64,000 nucleotides of DNA from positions 2,542,001-2,606,000 of the forward strand of contig JAQJZZ010000008.1 of NCBI GenBank assembly GCA_030077755.1, written 5' to 3'. The notes beneath the pieces were generated by a model, which saw only the letters and a program-made list of their open reading frames with translations, was not told where the DNA came from and ran no database searches. Shown here piece after piece: positions 22,591-35,070 of this stretch. This stretch comes from Filosporella fistucella. Lineage: Eukaryota > Ascomycota > Leotiomycetes > Helotiales. Numbering within the stretch: position 1 is the stretch's first letter; every line of letters starts with the position of its first letter. The translations under genes and the position numbers were made by a program.

Positions 22591-25167
22591 ATGGTTGATT
22601 ACTATTTGGAGGGCGAGATGCCCGTTGACAGTCTTCAAACTGCTCCAACAGACCCTCTTCAACCACATCAGCCGAGTTGGGATAAGATATCAACGCGAGA
22701 TGTATTGAAAGAACCTTCCGCGAAAAAGTCAATACCTACTCAACAGCAAGTTGAAATGGCGCAAAGCATTACGGACATATTTCTGCTTCAGGGAACATTC
22801 GATGATGAAGATGCAGAAATGGTCGACGGCGATGATGCGGAGCCAGAGGTGGATCTTGCGGGGCAGCAACAAAGAACCGAAAAATTAAAGGGGATTCTCC
22901 CAACGTTGGCTCAACTTTGGTGGGCGAATTCGCATCAGATGAGTACCGTCGCGGAGAAGCTCGCTGATGGTAGTCGAGATCGTAAGTACTCTGTCGTGTC
23001 ATTTGAACCCCTGTTGCCTCTGTGTGTGCTCTTCTTTAGCGTATCTCATTTCGTGTTGTTTCTTACAATCGATATTTGTGTCTATCTGTCGTCTGAGATC
23101 TATCTGAGGTTACTTGATGGAGCTAACATGCATAGCAAAATGGCGAACTCCTCTGGGCGATTCAGGCATACTGCATTTCTTCCTCGAAATCTTGAGTGGC
23201 CATACGCTTGAGTACACCTTGAAAATCCATGTACTACGACTTGTTGGAAATTCTTGTGCCGATACGGGTATGCTCACCATTCTTCCCCCAGGTGTTGGCT
23301 GACAAAAGGACCAGATGAAAATCGGGCACGTGTAGTGACTTCAAATTATCTACCTTCTATTATTTTACAGCTCAGAGACACTTCTTTGATTCCTTTTGCG
23401 ATACCCGTTTTGTACAACATTTGCATAGATTATGGTAAGCCTGGTGCACTGAATTGAAGACTGGTCGCTGACAGGGCTAGAACCTGCTCAAAAGCAAGCG
23501 TCTGACAATTACTTGACCCGCGACCTTATTGATTTGATTGGCAGTCCAAGATTCAATGAAAGCAGACCATTTCTTGGGTATAGCTGCAAAATACTCGACC
23601 TGATGATAGCGCAAGGTATGATTCTCGACACTTGATAGCCTTTGCTCACTAACTCCATGCAGCTACAGAGCCTGAAATTGCCCCTGAAAACACAGCAATT
23701 GTGCTTTTATGCATTGCTGCTGATCGAGAACTGCCTGTAGATATGGAAGACTTCATTGCGCTTGTTAATACGGCAGTTTCTTACCTTCAACATGAGAAGT
23801 TTCAAAAAGCATTTATTGCTCAAGGTGCACTGGATGGCACACTTTCTGTTTTGGTCGACTCCTACACCCGTTTCGACTCCCACCCATCGATAGGAGCAGA
23901 AACACCAGATCAAAATGACGCTCAAGCTCTTTCTACTATGCGCAGTAATCTCAACCACGTTCTGTCAGATATCTCTGCCTTGCCTGAATTCAAAGAAGCT
24001 TATCCCATCATGTCCTCCACAGCAAGCTCATTGCGACGCTGGTTGCTCAGTCCGCAGCTTCAATTACAAGTATGTGCCTGCATCATGCTCGGAAATCTGG
24101 CACGGTCGGATGCGACATGCATAGAATTTGTTCATACATCGCAAGTTCATAAACCTCTCATCACGATTCTCAAAGATGCGAATGATTCGCAACTGCTTCA
24201 CGCAGCAATCGGCTTTCTCAAGAATCTCGCCATGCCATTGAAGAACAAAGAAGCGATTGGCAACGCTGGAATATTTGATGTGCTACCTCGCCTCTGGGCT
24301 CTCGACACGCTTCAGCAAATCCAGTTTTCTTCTGTATCTTTGGCGCGCCAACTCACTATCGGCACTTGGGAAAATGTTCGCAAAGTCTGTAAACGGCTGT
24401 CCGAAGATCAAAGCTCTCCGGCATATTCGCGCACGAGACTATCACTCCTCATTGCTCTTTTTGAGCGTACAGATGTGGAGCCAGTCAAAATGGAAATCTC
24501 CCGCCTTATCACTTCTGTTTGTCGTGTGTATAATACCACCACCTTTGCGGATACAGAGGAACATAAAAGGCACCGCGAAAGTTTCTTCCTTCGACACCCT
24601 GATGTCGGCCGACCTCTTGGCTTTATGGTTTCACAAACAAAGTGGCCAGTTGTGAGAAGCGAAGGATGGTTTGTGTTTGCACTAATGGCTCGATACGAAG
24701 AAGGGGCTCAATGTATCAGCGACTTGATGCAAGACGTAGCTGTGTTCCACCCTTTGGTAGAGGTACTTACAGGCAAAACTCTCATGGATTTCACTCCATC
24801 TACCTCTTCGCCCGAATCAGCAAGTTCGAGCACTACATCGCCTGCTTCCTCTAGTAACGCCATCGTCCAATTTCAGACCCACAGCCCAGAAAGCACACAG
24901 CCCAATGCTCAGGCAGGTGAGATGGCGCGTATCGATCGAGAAAACGCCCTTGTACTTGTGAGCGAGATGCTAAAAAATCGAGGAAGTCAAATGGCTGTCA
25001 TGAGGCGAACGCTCTTTGAAGATCTGTTGAAAGGTGGAACCGAGATAGCTCTCAGTTATCAGGAGGCGAGGCCGGGCTGGGGAAACAAAAGGGTGCCGAG
25101 GGAAAAAAGAGCTGTTTCTGGATTAAATTTGCAGGAGGTCGCAGAGGAAAGCTTCAGGGAACTATAG
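22591..25167 (+). CDS. Armadillo-repeat protein resembling Rap1 GTPase-GDP dissociation stimulator (SmgGDS)
   Basis: Five exons, 22591-22981, 23136-23267, 23315-23434, 23475-23615 and 23663-25167, encode 762 residues. Introns are 154, 47, 40 and 47 bp, all phase 1. An acidic N-terminal region (DDEDAEMVDGDDAEPEVDL) is followed by repeated helical units with armadillo character, for example WRTPLGDSGILHFFLEIL, HVLRLVGNSCADTDENRARVV, QVCACIMLGNLARSD and LLHAAIGFLKNLAMPL. The last two match the usual arm-repeat core (GN-LA/KNLA before a short gap). The layout fits fungal proteins annotated as SmgGDS-like guanine nucleotide exchange or chaperone factors for small GTPases. A generic arm-repeat scaffold remains possible. 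A Ser/Thr-rich insert lies near residues 640-680. The start could also be the second ATG at 22618. Confidence 0.85.
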
Positions 25168-26586
25168 AAATTCAAAATGTTGACACGCAGAACAACTTTG
25201 TTTGAAAGTGATTGGCTATGCCTTAGGTAAGAGAAGAAAATTTCCTACCGAATCTCTGACAACTGATACAGACTAGTTAGTTACACTGTCTGGTGGGGTT
25301 GTGAATTGAGATGGTCTTTGGCAGGGCATGTGATTGCAATTGGGGCCTAAGGTGCAGCCTAATCTAAATATCCTGCGTCAAGCTAGAGATTGCTGATCCT
25401 ATACCTTAGAGCTTCGATACACGATGCATCGCCATGCGATGACGGAATATTCGAGCTACCACAATTTGCAATTTGCTGATTGTCTCAAGTACGAAAAGGA
25501 TATTTCGCTACCTTGAATCTTTCCAAGACTTGGATGCATCAAGACTCTCTTCAGATTCCTTATGCTAAGCTGGAGATTGCTGATACTCTATTTAACGGCT
25601 TCGCAATACGTTCAATCGACATATCTTGATTCGACATCGCTAACTACTGCTTTTCTGAAGCTTTCAATCGTCTCAACGACGAGAAAAGTTGCAGAATACC
25701 TTGAAACTTCCAAGATTGGGGAACCCAAAGATTCTTTTCAGATCTCCTGAATTAAGCTAGAGATTGCTGATCCTCTATTCCACGACATTATAAGACGATC
25801 ATTGACTACGTTCTGGATGGGTATGCCAAAATAGCACAATTCAGAGGCATTCAATGATCTCAGCTACCAAAGGAATTTTTTGCTGCCATGAGTCTTCCAA
25901 AAAGATACTTCGATGAAAATCCATTCAAATCTGCTGCTTCGAGCTAGAGAATATCAAAACTTTCTCCTACGACTTCGCAATAAGGACAATCAGCATATCC
26001 TGAATATTCTGGGAAATTAAAGCGCTCAAATCCACATCACAGTTGTCAAACACCGAGGGACTACCACACTTGATCAGATGCTCCCATATCTGAGGGCATA
26101 TACAATCATTCCACGTACAGATTTCGCACTAGGGACAAACACGAAGATTCCAGTATTCAAGAGCAATTGCTGACTTCTGCAAAACAGAAACATTCCTCGA
26201 ACACAAGGACAATATTAGTTTCCAAGAACTCCAGCTTCGTATTTGAAGAAGTAGGAAGCACAGTCAAGCCACCAAGCATTCGATGATTCGCATAGACTGA
26301 AACATTATCCCGAAGAAGAACAATTCTCCAGATCGTCTCGATCTCCTTATCTTTTCGCGACAGAAAAGCCAGCAGCATCAAGGAAATCGCAAACAACGTA
26401 CACACAAGGACAGTCTTTTGAGCACTTCTCAATCGTTGAATACTCCGCAAGGGTAATCAAAGAACAGGAGGGGAATGAGAGAGCTTATTGAGCTTCAAGA
26501 ATTTCTAATTAGCATAATAGTATCATACAATAACATACATACAATCATTAATCATATCTCTTCTAACCAAAGTATATTACCCCATC
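25168..26586. other. Intergenic with a 187-bp tandem array
   Basis: Between two convergent genes. It holds the diverged tandem repeat at 25371-26000. A 97-codon reverse frame at 26157-26450 contains one hydrophobic stretch but no supporting evidence for a gene. Confidence 0.5.
25371..26000. repeat. Diverged tandem repeat, 187-bp period, about 3.3 units
   Basis: The landmark AGCTRGAGATTGCTGAT begins at 25381, 25568 and 25755, with a degraded copy at 25942: exactly 187 bp each time. A second landmark, TTCCAA(G), begins at 25521, 25708 and 25895, again 187 bp apart. A third, TCGCAA, is at 25601 and 25975, two periods apart. Units differ by many substitutions but almost no indels. Stops occur in all frames of the units, so the array is not coding as it stands. 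Confidence 0.8.
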
Positions 26587-28455
26587 TCACTCCTTTTTCT
26601 GCTCCTCCAATCTCTTCTTCTCCTCCGCCCACTTATCCGCTATCCCCTCTCCCCTGAGGAACCCGACCCCACGTCTAAAAGCAGCACTATCAATACTCCC
26701 CCCATCCCTCTCGAAAACACCATTTACAACCATTAAACTAACCACGAAAATCCACACATCCCCTCCTCTGACACCTCTCCACCATCCTCTCTTTCTGCCT
26801 ACTTTCCAGAGACTGTCGATACTGCTTCTCAATGCGTATAAAAATTCTCCTCTAGCTTGTTTACGCACTATGAAGCCCCAGAGACCACCCAGCATACCGC
26901 CAAGGAAGAAGCGTTGTGTGGAGAGGAAGTGCCGTGGGAGAAGGGATTGGAAGAGGCAAATCGATGACCAGGATGTACCGACTGAGGCGGTGACGAAGAG
27001 AGAGTAGTGTAGGATGCGAGAGGCGAGGGAGTTGAGAGTCGTGAGTGGGGAGTAGTAGAATTTCTTGTAGGCTGGGAGAGAGAGGAGAGTGAAGATTAGG
27101 GTGAAGAAGCGAGTAAGGGGCGGGAAGGAGCGCAGAAAATGGGTTAGGTAGGTGCGGCTGCATGATGGATCTGTAGGATGGAGCGCTGCACATGTGAGGG
27201 AGGTGATTAGAGGATGCGCGGGAGAGGTAATAGGTGAAATGGCGGAGAGTGTTGCTGGGAGGGTCTGGCTGTTTGGGAAGAGAATTGGCGAGACGAAAGG
27301 TCTGTGATGTTAGTACACCCCTCTGAAACAGAACCCTATAGCTTACGGATAATTGAGCCTTGCCATCTCAGCAAGATTATCCACCACTTCGTAATTATTC
27401 GGCCAAGGTAGACTGGCAGGATACCCCTCTGGTCTTAATTGGACGAACTCAGGTGAATATTTCAAAATGAAATCGCCATATGCCTGTATTCAGAATTAGC
27501 ACAACCCCTCTAAAAATGGCTATCTCAGACGTACCTTAGGAAAGCAATCCCTATCAAAAACAAAGGCATGTAACAACTGCCCACTCGTCAGAGGAAACAT
27601 AAGCCAGCTTCCCCACCACCACGGTCTCTCCCTGCCCTTTCCCCAAATCCAGCCCTCCTCTTCAGCAAAATTATACGCAAACTCCGCTGCTCTGCTCAAA
27701 GCATAAATGGCAATAGTGACTCTCAATTGGTCAGCGGGATAGACAGCTAGCATAAATCCTGCTAGTGAAGCACCAATAGCAGGTGCCAATGGACTCGTAA
27801 GTGTCCTGCTGGTTCTCTTATTTCGTTGTCTGAAAGGACGGGCTTCAGGAGTGAGAAGATGTGCTCGGAGGCGTGTGAAGAAGCGGAAGAGGAGGCGATG
27901 CAGGAGGAGAATTGTGGATAGGGATAGAGAGAGTCGAAAGTTCAAGTTTTTCCATAATGGAACTTTCTTCACTCTGTCATCTGGTTAGCATGTTTCTCTT
28001 TCTAAATTTCATCAATTCTCTCCCTCATCTCTCCCACTCCCTTCCAGCTACCTTTTCACAACCCAGGAAAAGAAAAGTCAGCAAACTCACCTCCCATTCC
28101 CTCCCCCCAAGAATCTCTCCTTCACCAAACTCCAAACCTTCAAACTCGCCGCACAAACCACGAAAACCCTCCCCGCATCCCTCACAGCCCTTACATTAAA
28201 CTCATTCCCCCTCTCCACCAACTTTTCCACTCTCGCAACACTCGGCGCGTTCCTTTTTAGCACCTTTGATCTCGAGATGATATATTTATGCAGCGTCTCG
28301 TATTCCTTCGCGGAAATGGTGTAGCGCAGCGCGTTACGGAGAATAGGGTCAGCGGTCGATTTGGCGGAGAGACGGTCGCGGGGAGGTGGGCCGGGACCTG
28401 GATTTGGATTCGGGGTGGGAGATTGGGAAGGTGAAGGGTCGGATGGAGAAGTCAT
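26587..28455 (-). CDS. TMEM135-like multi-pass membrane protein
   Basis: Four exons on the minus strand, 28455-28091, 27973-27535, 27483-27347 and 27301-26587, give 551 residues. Introns of 117, 51 and 45 bp remove in frame and no stop remains. The N-terminus is Pro-rich, followed by RYTISAKEYETLHKYIISRS. Hydrophobic segments include FVVCAASLKVW, LSTILLLHRLLFRF, GASLAGFMLAVYP and several in the C-terminal half. ADQLRVTIAIYALSRAAEFAYN and the CAALHP-x5-CS block resemble the conserved parts of TMEM135, a Tim17-like family acting on mitochondria and peroxisomes in animals. Coding-strand composition is strongly C-rich. The start at 28455 is chosen because an upstream in-frame ATG at 28575 would add an odd non-Pro-rich leader. 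Confidence 0.8.
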
Positions 28456-28984
28456 TATTATTGTGAGTGTTGGGTTGGCTATGGCGGCATTGGAGACGTG
28501 AAGATGTTTATTTATTGAGACTGGGTTCCGGGTGAGACTTGACTCCCTGCCACTTTGCTGGCATGTGTAAATCACCTCGGCTGAAGGATGTGGAGCAGGT
28601 CACGTGGTGGCTTCCAAAGTACTCAGGTTGACTGGAGACTTCAGCCATGCTACTATGCTTGATTTGTTCTTGATTGAATGCTTTTAGAATCAAGATCTTA
28701 TATTTACCCACTCAATTTGCACCTAGCGAACAATCTAGGTTCTACGACTAATTATCAAGATTGCTAGCATGCTTGAATTCGCCGAGTTGATGTTGTAATG
28801 GAAAATGATCTTCATGAAATTTTGGACAATTAACGTCGTGAGAATAATTACTGCATTACAAGTATGTACTCCTCCCTATAGGCGAAACGAATGAAGTATA
28901 CAAAACCCATTACCTCCTTACAAGGAAGACTCCACCCAGCCCGCTCAAATCCCGAAGACCCATACTCTACACTCATTTGCACAT
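28456..28984. other. Intergenic between two tandem minus-strand genes
   Basis: 529 bp, AT-rich in the centre (28670-28880). It includes the promoter of the TMEM135-like gene and the 3' end of the LRR gene. No other feature is seen. Confidence 0.45.
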
Positions 28985-31900
28985 TCAATCAACATCTGTA
29001 GGACTCGAATCACCAATTGGTATCCTGTCTCGAAGCCATGCAAGAGTGGCTTCAGTTCCTTTCTCCAAAATTGTATACTTTGGCACTCTGAAACGATTTC
29101 CGCTTACATCCAATCTCTGAAGTCCACCTGGCCCACCCAGCAAGCCAATGCGAGCATTAAGACTGTTGATATCATTGCTACTGCAGTCTAGAACATGTAA
29201 GCCCTTGACTGATTCGGGAGACAATTCCCGGATTGTGTTGTGAGAGGCCAGGAGCATTACCAGGTTTGGAAAATTTGCCCTTAAAGGTGGAAGGGAGGTA
29301 AGTCGGTTGAAGCTAACATCAAGTCGTTCCAGTTGAGGGGCTCTCAAACGCTGGATCAATGGTTGAAGAGAATTAAAGGTGTTTGAACTCAGGTTGAGCT
29401 CTTTCAACACTGGTAACTCAAGCTCGTCCTTCAGGAATGTATCGCTGTTCAACTCATTGTGAGCAACGCTCAATGTAGTAAGTGTCGATGCGAAGAAGGC
29501 GATTGAGGCCGGAATCTCCTTGAACAGGTTATGGTGCAGCTCCAAAATTTTGATCTGATTGTTTGCCGCAACGTCTGCAGCTACTACGGGGTTTAGAGAA
29601 TGCGATTGGGTGTTTGATCGATCAAGAACACCACCAGCTTTGACGAGCCAATGCGAAGAAGTCGGTCGAGGTGACATAGGCGAGACTGGAGCGGAATAAA
29701 ACGAGCCCTCTCCTTCGACCTCTGTCGTTTCTTCGTCTTTCACTTCTTCAGGCGCCATCCGCGACTTGAGAGCACGCTTCAGGTCCTCCGTAGACATACC
29801 AGCAAACTTCTTGTCCCTGAGAGGGTTGCCGCTGACACGGAATATGTCGAGACTCTCCATGCCTCCAATATTATCTTCCAAGATTCTCAAGTTATTTCCA
29901 CTGAAATCGACGTTTCGTACTTTCGACAAAAGAGTGAACCCATCTGGAATTGCTCCAATGTTATTATCCTCAGCAGCAATTGTGAGAAGAGACACCCATG
30001 ATGACATATCCGGGAGCGCGGTCAGTCTATTTGATGAGCAGTTCAATTGGTGGAGAGATGGCAGTCTTAGACGGCCAGAATTATCTAGACTTGTAAGAGC
30101 ATTACTCGTGACGTCCAAGACTTGAAGTTGACTCAGTTCGTCCACCTCGGCATAAACGAGAACCCCAGTGAGCTTGTTCTTCGCCGCCAAAAGTTCGGTC
30201 AATGGAAGGCGCCGTAAGGTCTCAAAGGGTAGAGACTTAAATTTGTTCTCACAGATGTTCAGGATGCGCAATCGGACAAGATCTGCTAAGCCTTCGGGCA
30301 ATGAAGTAAGAGCATTCCGTTTGATGTCTAATGACTCCAGGTTTCGAAGTTCCGTAATACTGGATTCCAGTGGACCAGTCAACTCGTTGCCACCGAGCTT
30401 CAAGTCACGCAATGACTTAATTTGCGATATGATCTGAAGACAGTTGTTTCCAAGCTTATTGTTAGACTATGGTGTGTTAGAGTAGTAGTTGAATCATAAT
30501 ACCAGACGACTTACCAGGTTCAATGTGCTTAGAAGCTCAAGTCTTCTTAATCCAAGTGGAAGGGCACTTAACATATTTCCGTGAAGATCCAATGTTTCGA
30601 GACCTCCAAACTGGTTGCCCTTGGCATCCTCATCATCCGCAACCTCTCGAGGGTCAATATCTGGAAAAACATCATCAGAGAGAACCTCTAGTTCATTGTC
30701 TGCCGCGACAAATCTAGTGAGATCAACGGACTCGGCCCATGCACTTCCTGCGGCACCGATAGAATCCAAATTATACATATTCATTACTTCTTCCGGAATC
30801 TCCTTGAAACCCATTGCCGCAATATTGAGGCGACCATCAGTCCGAGCTGCATCAATCCGTTTCTTAAGCAAACCCTTTGCGCCATTTTGACTGCCTTGGC
30901 CAAATGGGTCGTCAGACAAGCCAAAATCAAATGTACCAGCTGGAATCACAGGCACTTCCTCTTCATGAATCTGTCCAGGCTCGTTTGGCTGTTTTGCAGC
31001 TGCAGCGCGCTTTGCAGCCTTTGCCTTGGCGATTTGGTCCCTGAGTGCAAGGGAAGATTTCCTTGGAGTGGTCCCTTGGTCATTGCCTGATATTGGGGAT
31101 AAGGTGCTAGTTGCTTTGGACGATTTTGAAGTTGTTGAGGTGGCCTCAGACGAGTTTGAAAATGTACCACTTTTCTCCGAGGCAAATCCAATTCTGTCAA
31201 TTTCATTGGACTGGTCTAATATAGGCATGGAAGGTTTGCGGAATAATCCATTAATCGAAGCTCGAGGTTTCAATTGCTGTGCTGATAATGTTTTGCTTCC
31301 AGATTTGATGTTTGGCAGTCCTTCCAAAGATTTTACGGGACTTGGTGATCTTTGGTTCATTGAACCAAACCTTGGAGAGGGGAGTTTTGACGATCCATCA
31401 GTGGCTAATGGGTTTCGGGATGCTGGGGTCTTGAGAGATTTTGCTGTATTAGGTCTCTTTACCGGAGTCTGAGTCTGGAAGACCGATTGAGGAGGTCTGA
31501 AGGTATTGGTCGAGGCTCTGAAGTCAGGAGGTATAGAGCCTGTTGAGCCAGTACCAGATCCAGCACTTGAAGTTGGCCTCGAGCTTACAGATCGAGATGG
31601 CGGTCTCATGGATTGTTCACCAAAGAAACTTGAGCGCCGCAAAGCTGGCGAGGAGGGTATATTCTGCAGTGTTTCCATAGTTCGTTCAGACAAGGACGGA
31701 CGTGGTCTTTTGGGAAGCTGTTGTTTCTCGTCCTCTTGAACAGCAGGAACTCCATCTTCCCCTATTTGCACTTCTTCCTCCGTAGCAGTCTCCAGTCGCA
31801 GAGGTTCTTCGCGCAGAGCTGGCCTGGAAGGTTTCCTGAATAATGCATCTCCACTAGCTCTTCTTCGAAGTTGTGGGTTTGAAGGTTTGTGTATTACCGT

Positions 31901-32161
31901 TCCTGTGGATACATCGCGGTCGCGCACAAGTAAAGAGTCTCGATTTCGGGGTGTCGAAGCAACCCGGGGTCTCGTAGTAGTCGATGAAGATAATTGGTCG
32001 CGTGAGGCAGAGCTTCGTAGACGTGGATTGGATATGCTGAGTCTGGGGTTCTGTAGATTCTCTCTGGACGGTGCGGGACGTAGAGTTGGTGCAACTGGCA
32101 CGGGCAGTCTGGAAGGTCGAGGAATTCCAGACGGTCGAGGGCTTTTTGTTGATGGGTCCAT
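28985..32161 (-). CDS. Large leucine-rich-repeat protein (LRRC40-like architecture)
   Basis: Two exons, 32161-30515 and 30466-28985, separated by a 48-bp intron, encode 1042 residues. The first ~400 residues are disordered and rich in Ser, Pro and Arg, with many SP/TP sites (SPSPVKSL, RPSLSERTM, TPRKSS). A short helical segment (LRDQIAKAKAAKRAAAAK) leads into the LRR region: about 17 repeats of the LxxLxLxxNxLxxLP type from LNIAAMGFKEIPEEV to the C-terminus, interrupted by a charged loop (roughly residues 720-790). The intron falls within a repeat, and splicing joins LSTLNL to SNNKLG. A disordered phospho-rich head with many cytoplasmic LRRs fits fungal LRRC40-like or signalling scaffold proteins; the partner is unknown. 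The ATG at 32161 opens directly onto the basic Pro-rich head. Confidence 0.88.
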
Positions 32162-33534
32162 AATAACGATTGAAGCTTGCAGCGACGGGACAATCAATGA
32201 CTGATCATGCTGGAGGTAGGCTGGGCTGAGAATTGGGTGGATGGTGGATGATGGTTGAAATGATATTAATTCTGCAACGGCCGAGGGGGGAAAAAGAAAG
32301 TAGAAATCTGGACGGTTTCAATTCGGGAGGTTTCTTAACATTTCGGGCTCTCTGCTGTCTGATTAATCTAATTAGAGTCGAGCACGCCAGGTAGGAGCGG
32401 TGCTGAGAGTCAAAGCCAAATGGGGTTCGTCTTGCTTGGTGCACTAGAGTAGAGGGCTTCTACCACAAACACAATAATAGGAGTGGAAGGACACTTTTCC
32501 AGCCGGCCGGAAAGGAGTAGCTGAACCGGATAGACTCAAAGAATTGAGGCCGAGAAGTAATTAAGGTATAGAGGTGATCAATGGAGATGACCAGTGCTCA
32601 AGCTACAGATTGTAAGTGCCTGACTAACAACGCCTTCAGGGCACACCACCAATGAAGTTATTTTGTTTTGTCGATAACGGGTCAACGTATCAAATAGAGC
32701 GGCGTTGAGAAATTCCCATGGCGAGAGCTTGAAGCCACGTTCCTGCAGGGAGAGCTGCTGCTGAGGCCCTTGTGGTAAGCTGCATCGCATGCAGCCGGTT
32801 GCCGTAGAATGCAATGCCGCTTTGTGCACATCTACTGCTGTTTTAAAGACCCTCAAGAACCAATGCACGTGATATGAGGCTCTTTTCACTCCATGTCGAC
32901 TACTGAGAATTGGTGCTGGATGGGACGTGGCAGAGTTTTTATGTTCTTTTATATCATTTCCTACAACAATCTGCCATGGTAATTCCCTCACTAAGAAGGC
33001 TTGCTTTCTGTATCCTGCATATCATCGACTTTTCTTATTCATACTATTCTTCTTATCATCCAGCCTCGCGTTGCCCTCACAACCAGTTGTTTCTCCCAGC
33101 CTTCGGAACAAAGTTACTCCAGTCCCGATTTCCTGCCACTCCACTTTGAAACTGGACTTCCAGATCTCGACTTCACCTCAGGGCCGTCGCATCCTCTCTT
33201 CCTCCCCACAATCGATCGTTAAATCACCATTTCCCTCTTTCTCGGCGATCATTATTGGTGAAAATCTAGCGACTAGATTCTGCCGTCTGCAGAACCTCAT
33301 TCTTCTCTTGCACCCACCTGCGATCTGTCTTGCGCATCCTCCTCCATCCAACGGTAGGTAAGCTGTGCTCCACCTGCATCTCCACGTCACAACTGACAAC
33401 CTGCAACAGTTCGCTCTCCAGCTCATATTCACGAATAAAAACCGTCGCTTAGATTGCAGCATATCAGAGGTATAGATCGGACTGACACAAAATAATGCGC
33501 GCCCGCTGACACTCCGCAGATTGAGTTTGCGCAA
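32162..33534. promoter_or_regulatory. Divergent promoter region (LRR gene / coiled-coil gene)
   Basis: 1.37 kb between two head-to-head genes. From about 32,990 to 33,530 the sequence is CT-rich and leader-like, so the coiled-coil gene probably has a long 5' UTR, possibly with an intron. No defined operator was recognised. Confidence 0.45.
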
Positions 33535-35070
33535 ATGGCTTCCTCTCAATCTTCATTCGAAGAAACCTCGACTCCAATCGAGCTTCCTTCCACTCCTCAG
33601 CCTCATGGAATCAATATCCCTGCCAAGGCAGACATCCCAAGATCTAACTCCCCCACTACCTCTTTGATGGTTGCTGGCTCATCCCCCATCTTGCATTCAC
33701 CTTCGATTACCCCACCACCATCTTCTCAACCTCCGAACCTTCGACACTTGCAAGTCAACCGATCAAGCACTCCTAATCCCTCCGCTTTATCGTCTCCTCC
33801 GCCAACTATCCCCAATGGTATGAAGAAGCATGAAGGACGTTTCTCAGCTCGACCGTCCACCGAACAACTCGCGAACGCCTCCGAGGCTGATTTGAGAGGT
33901 ATGCTAGAAAAGGTCATGGCTGAGAATGTAGCATTGGATGCCATTGCCAGTGAGGCTCGTATGTCTGCTGCTCATTACAAGCTGCAACATAATCTCCTCA
34001 CTATCGAAAGCGAAGAGGCACTAAAGCGCATGGAGGTTGAGCATGAACTTACTCGCCGAGAAGTCCAGGTCCTTCAGTTCAATGGCCGCGATTCTACTCA
34101 TATCGAGTACACTCAAAAGCTAAAGGCATACTGCAAGGATTTGACAGAGCAAAATATCACTCTTACACGTCGACTGGACAAAGCGAAGAGAATTATCGAG
34201 GACAAGGACGATCAATTGATGGACAGCAGAGAGGAAGTCAGCCGTCTCCATGAGCGTATCCGCCAAAATCGTGAACATATCAATCTTTTGCGAAGCCCTG
34301 GAGGTCCACTTCATCCTACCACGCCAAAAGCTACCCCAGCTACCCCTCGCTATCATGGCACCCCAAAGTACACTCCTACCACCAACCGGCCCATGCGTTA
34401 TCCCGCTTCCCAGGATAATCAAGAGAGGTTCAATGCTTTGCTTCTTGCTGGTTCAGTCTTGAGTCAAGAGAATAACAGTGCTCCTTCCACTCCTACTGTT
34501 GGCCGTCGACCTGATCCACGTACTCCAAATAAACACAATCGTGGTGTTCAATCGCTCTCGTCTTTCCCTACAACTCCTGGATCCGGACGTCAGTTGACTG
34601 GCAATTCTACCCTCTTACCATCTGCCCAGTTTTCTCCTCAAGCGGAGGCTCGTGTTGTCCAAAATCTTCACCAAAATGTCCGCCATGCCCATGAACGTCG
34701 CCGCAAATCGCGTGATAGCACTATCTCAGCGTCTGATCATGAAGAGATTGCTCGTATCAACGCGTCTTTCCGATCTGACCGCTCATCTGAGGAGGTTCCC
34801 GAGTCTCAAGCTAGTCAAAGTGCTACTGAGATGCTTCGCGCTGACCCTCGTGAGGCATACCATGTTGCTGCTTCGCGAAATGGTACGCCAGTCCCAAACG
34901 ATAAGTTCAGCCTTCAACATGGTACGATCTATGGCTCTATCACTAAGCTCAGCAATGAAAAGCGTAAGCTTGATGATGATTATACCGAATCCCGGTCTCC
35001 AGCAAAGAAGATGCGTGGTGGCGAAACTGAAGCTATCGGGCTGGGCATTGGCTTCGATACTCGTGCTTAG
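33535..35070 (+). CDS. Coiled-coil protein with Ser/Thr-Pro-rich flanks (function unknown)
   Basis: Single-exon gene of 511 residues. Residues 1-112 are Pro/Ser-rich. Residues about 115-255 form a long charged coiled coil (EADLRGMLEKVMAENVALD... to RLHERIRQNREHINLL). The remainder is disordered with many TP sites (TPKATPATPRYHGTPKYTPT, APSTPTVGRRPDPRTPNK) that look like CDK or MAP kinase targets, and ends with a basic KRKLDDDY...SPAKKMR patch, a plausible nuclear localisation signal. I do not recognise the family. Architecture suggests a cytoskeletal, spindle or nuclear scaffold component, but that is inference. The frame has no upstream in-frame ATG and the ATG context is good (AAATGGC). Confidence 0.85.
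   Translation: MASSQSSFEETSTPIELPSTPQPHGINIPAKADIPRSNSPTTSLMVAGSSPILHSPSITPPPSSQPPNLRHLQVNRSSTPNPSALSSPPPTIPNGMKKHEGRFSARPSTEQLANASEADLRGMLEKVMAENVALDAIASEARMSAAHYKLQHNLLTIESEEALKRMEVEHELTRREVQVLQFNGRDSTHIEYTQKLKAYCKDLTEQNITLTRRLDKAKRIIEDKDDQLMDSREEVSRLHERIRQNREHINLLRSPGGPLHPTTPKATPATPRYHGTPKYTPTTNRPMRYPASQDNQERFNALLLAGSVLSQENNSAPSTPTVGRRPDPRTPNKHNRGVQSLSSFPTTPGSGRQLTGNSTLLPSAQFSPQAEARVVQNLHQNVRHAHERRRKSRDSTISASDHEEIARINASFRSDRSSEEVPESQASQSATEMLRADPREAYHVAASRNGTPVPNDKFSLQHGTIYGSITKLSNEKRKLDDDYTESRSPAKKMRGGETEAIGLGIGFDTRA

Noticed and set aside
26157..26450. 97-codon minus-strand frame with one hydrophobic stretch
   Set aside because: No recognisable motif, lies next to the decayed tandem array, and no introns or conserved extension could be found.
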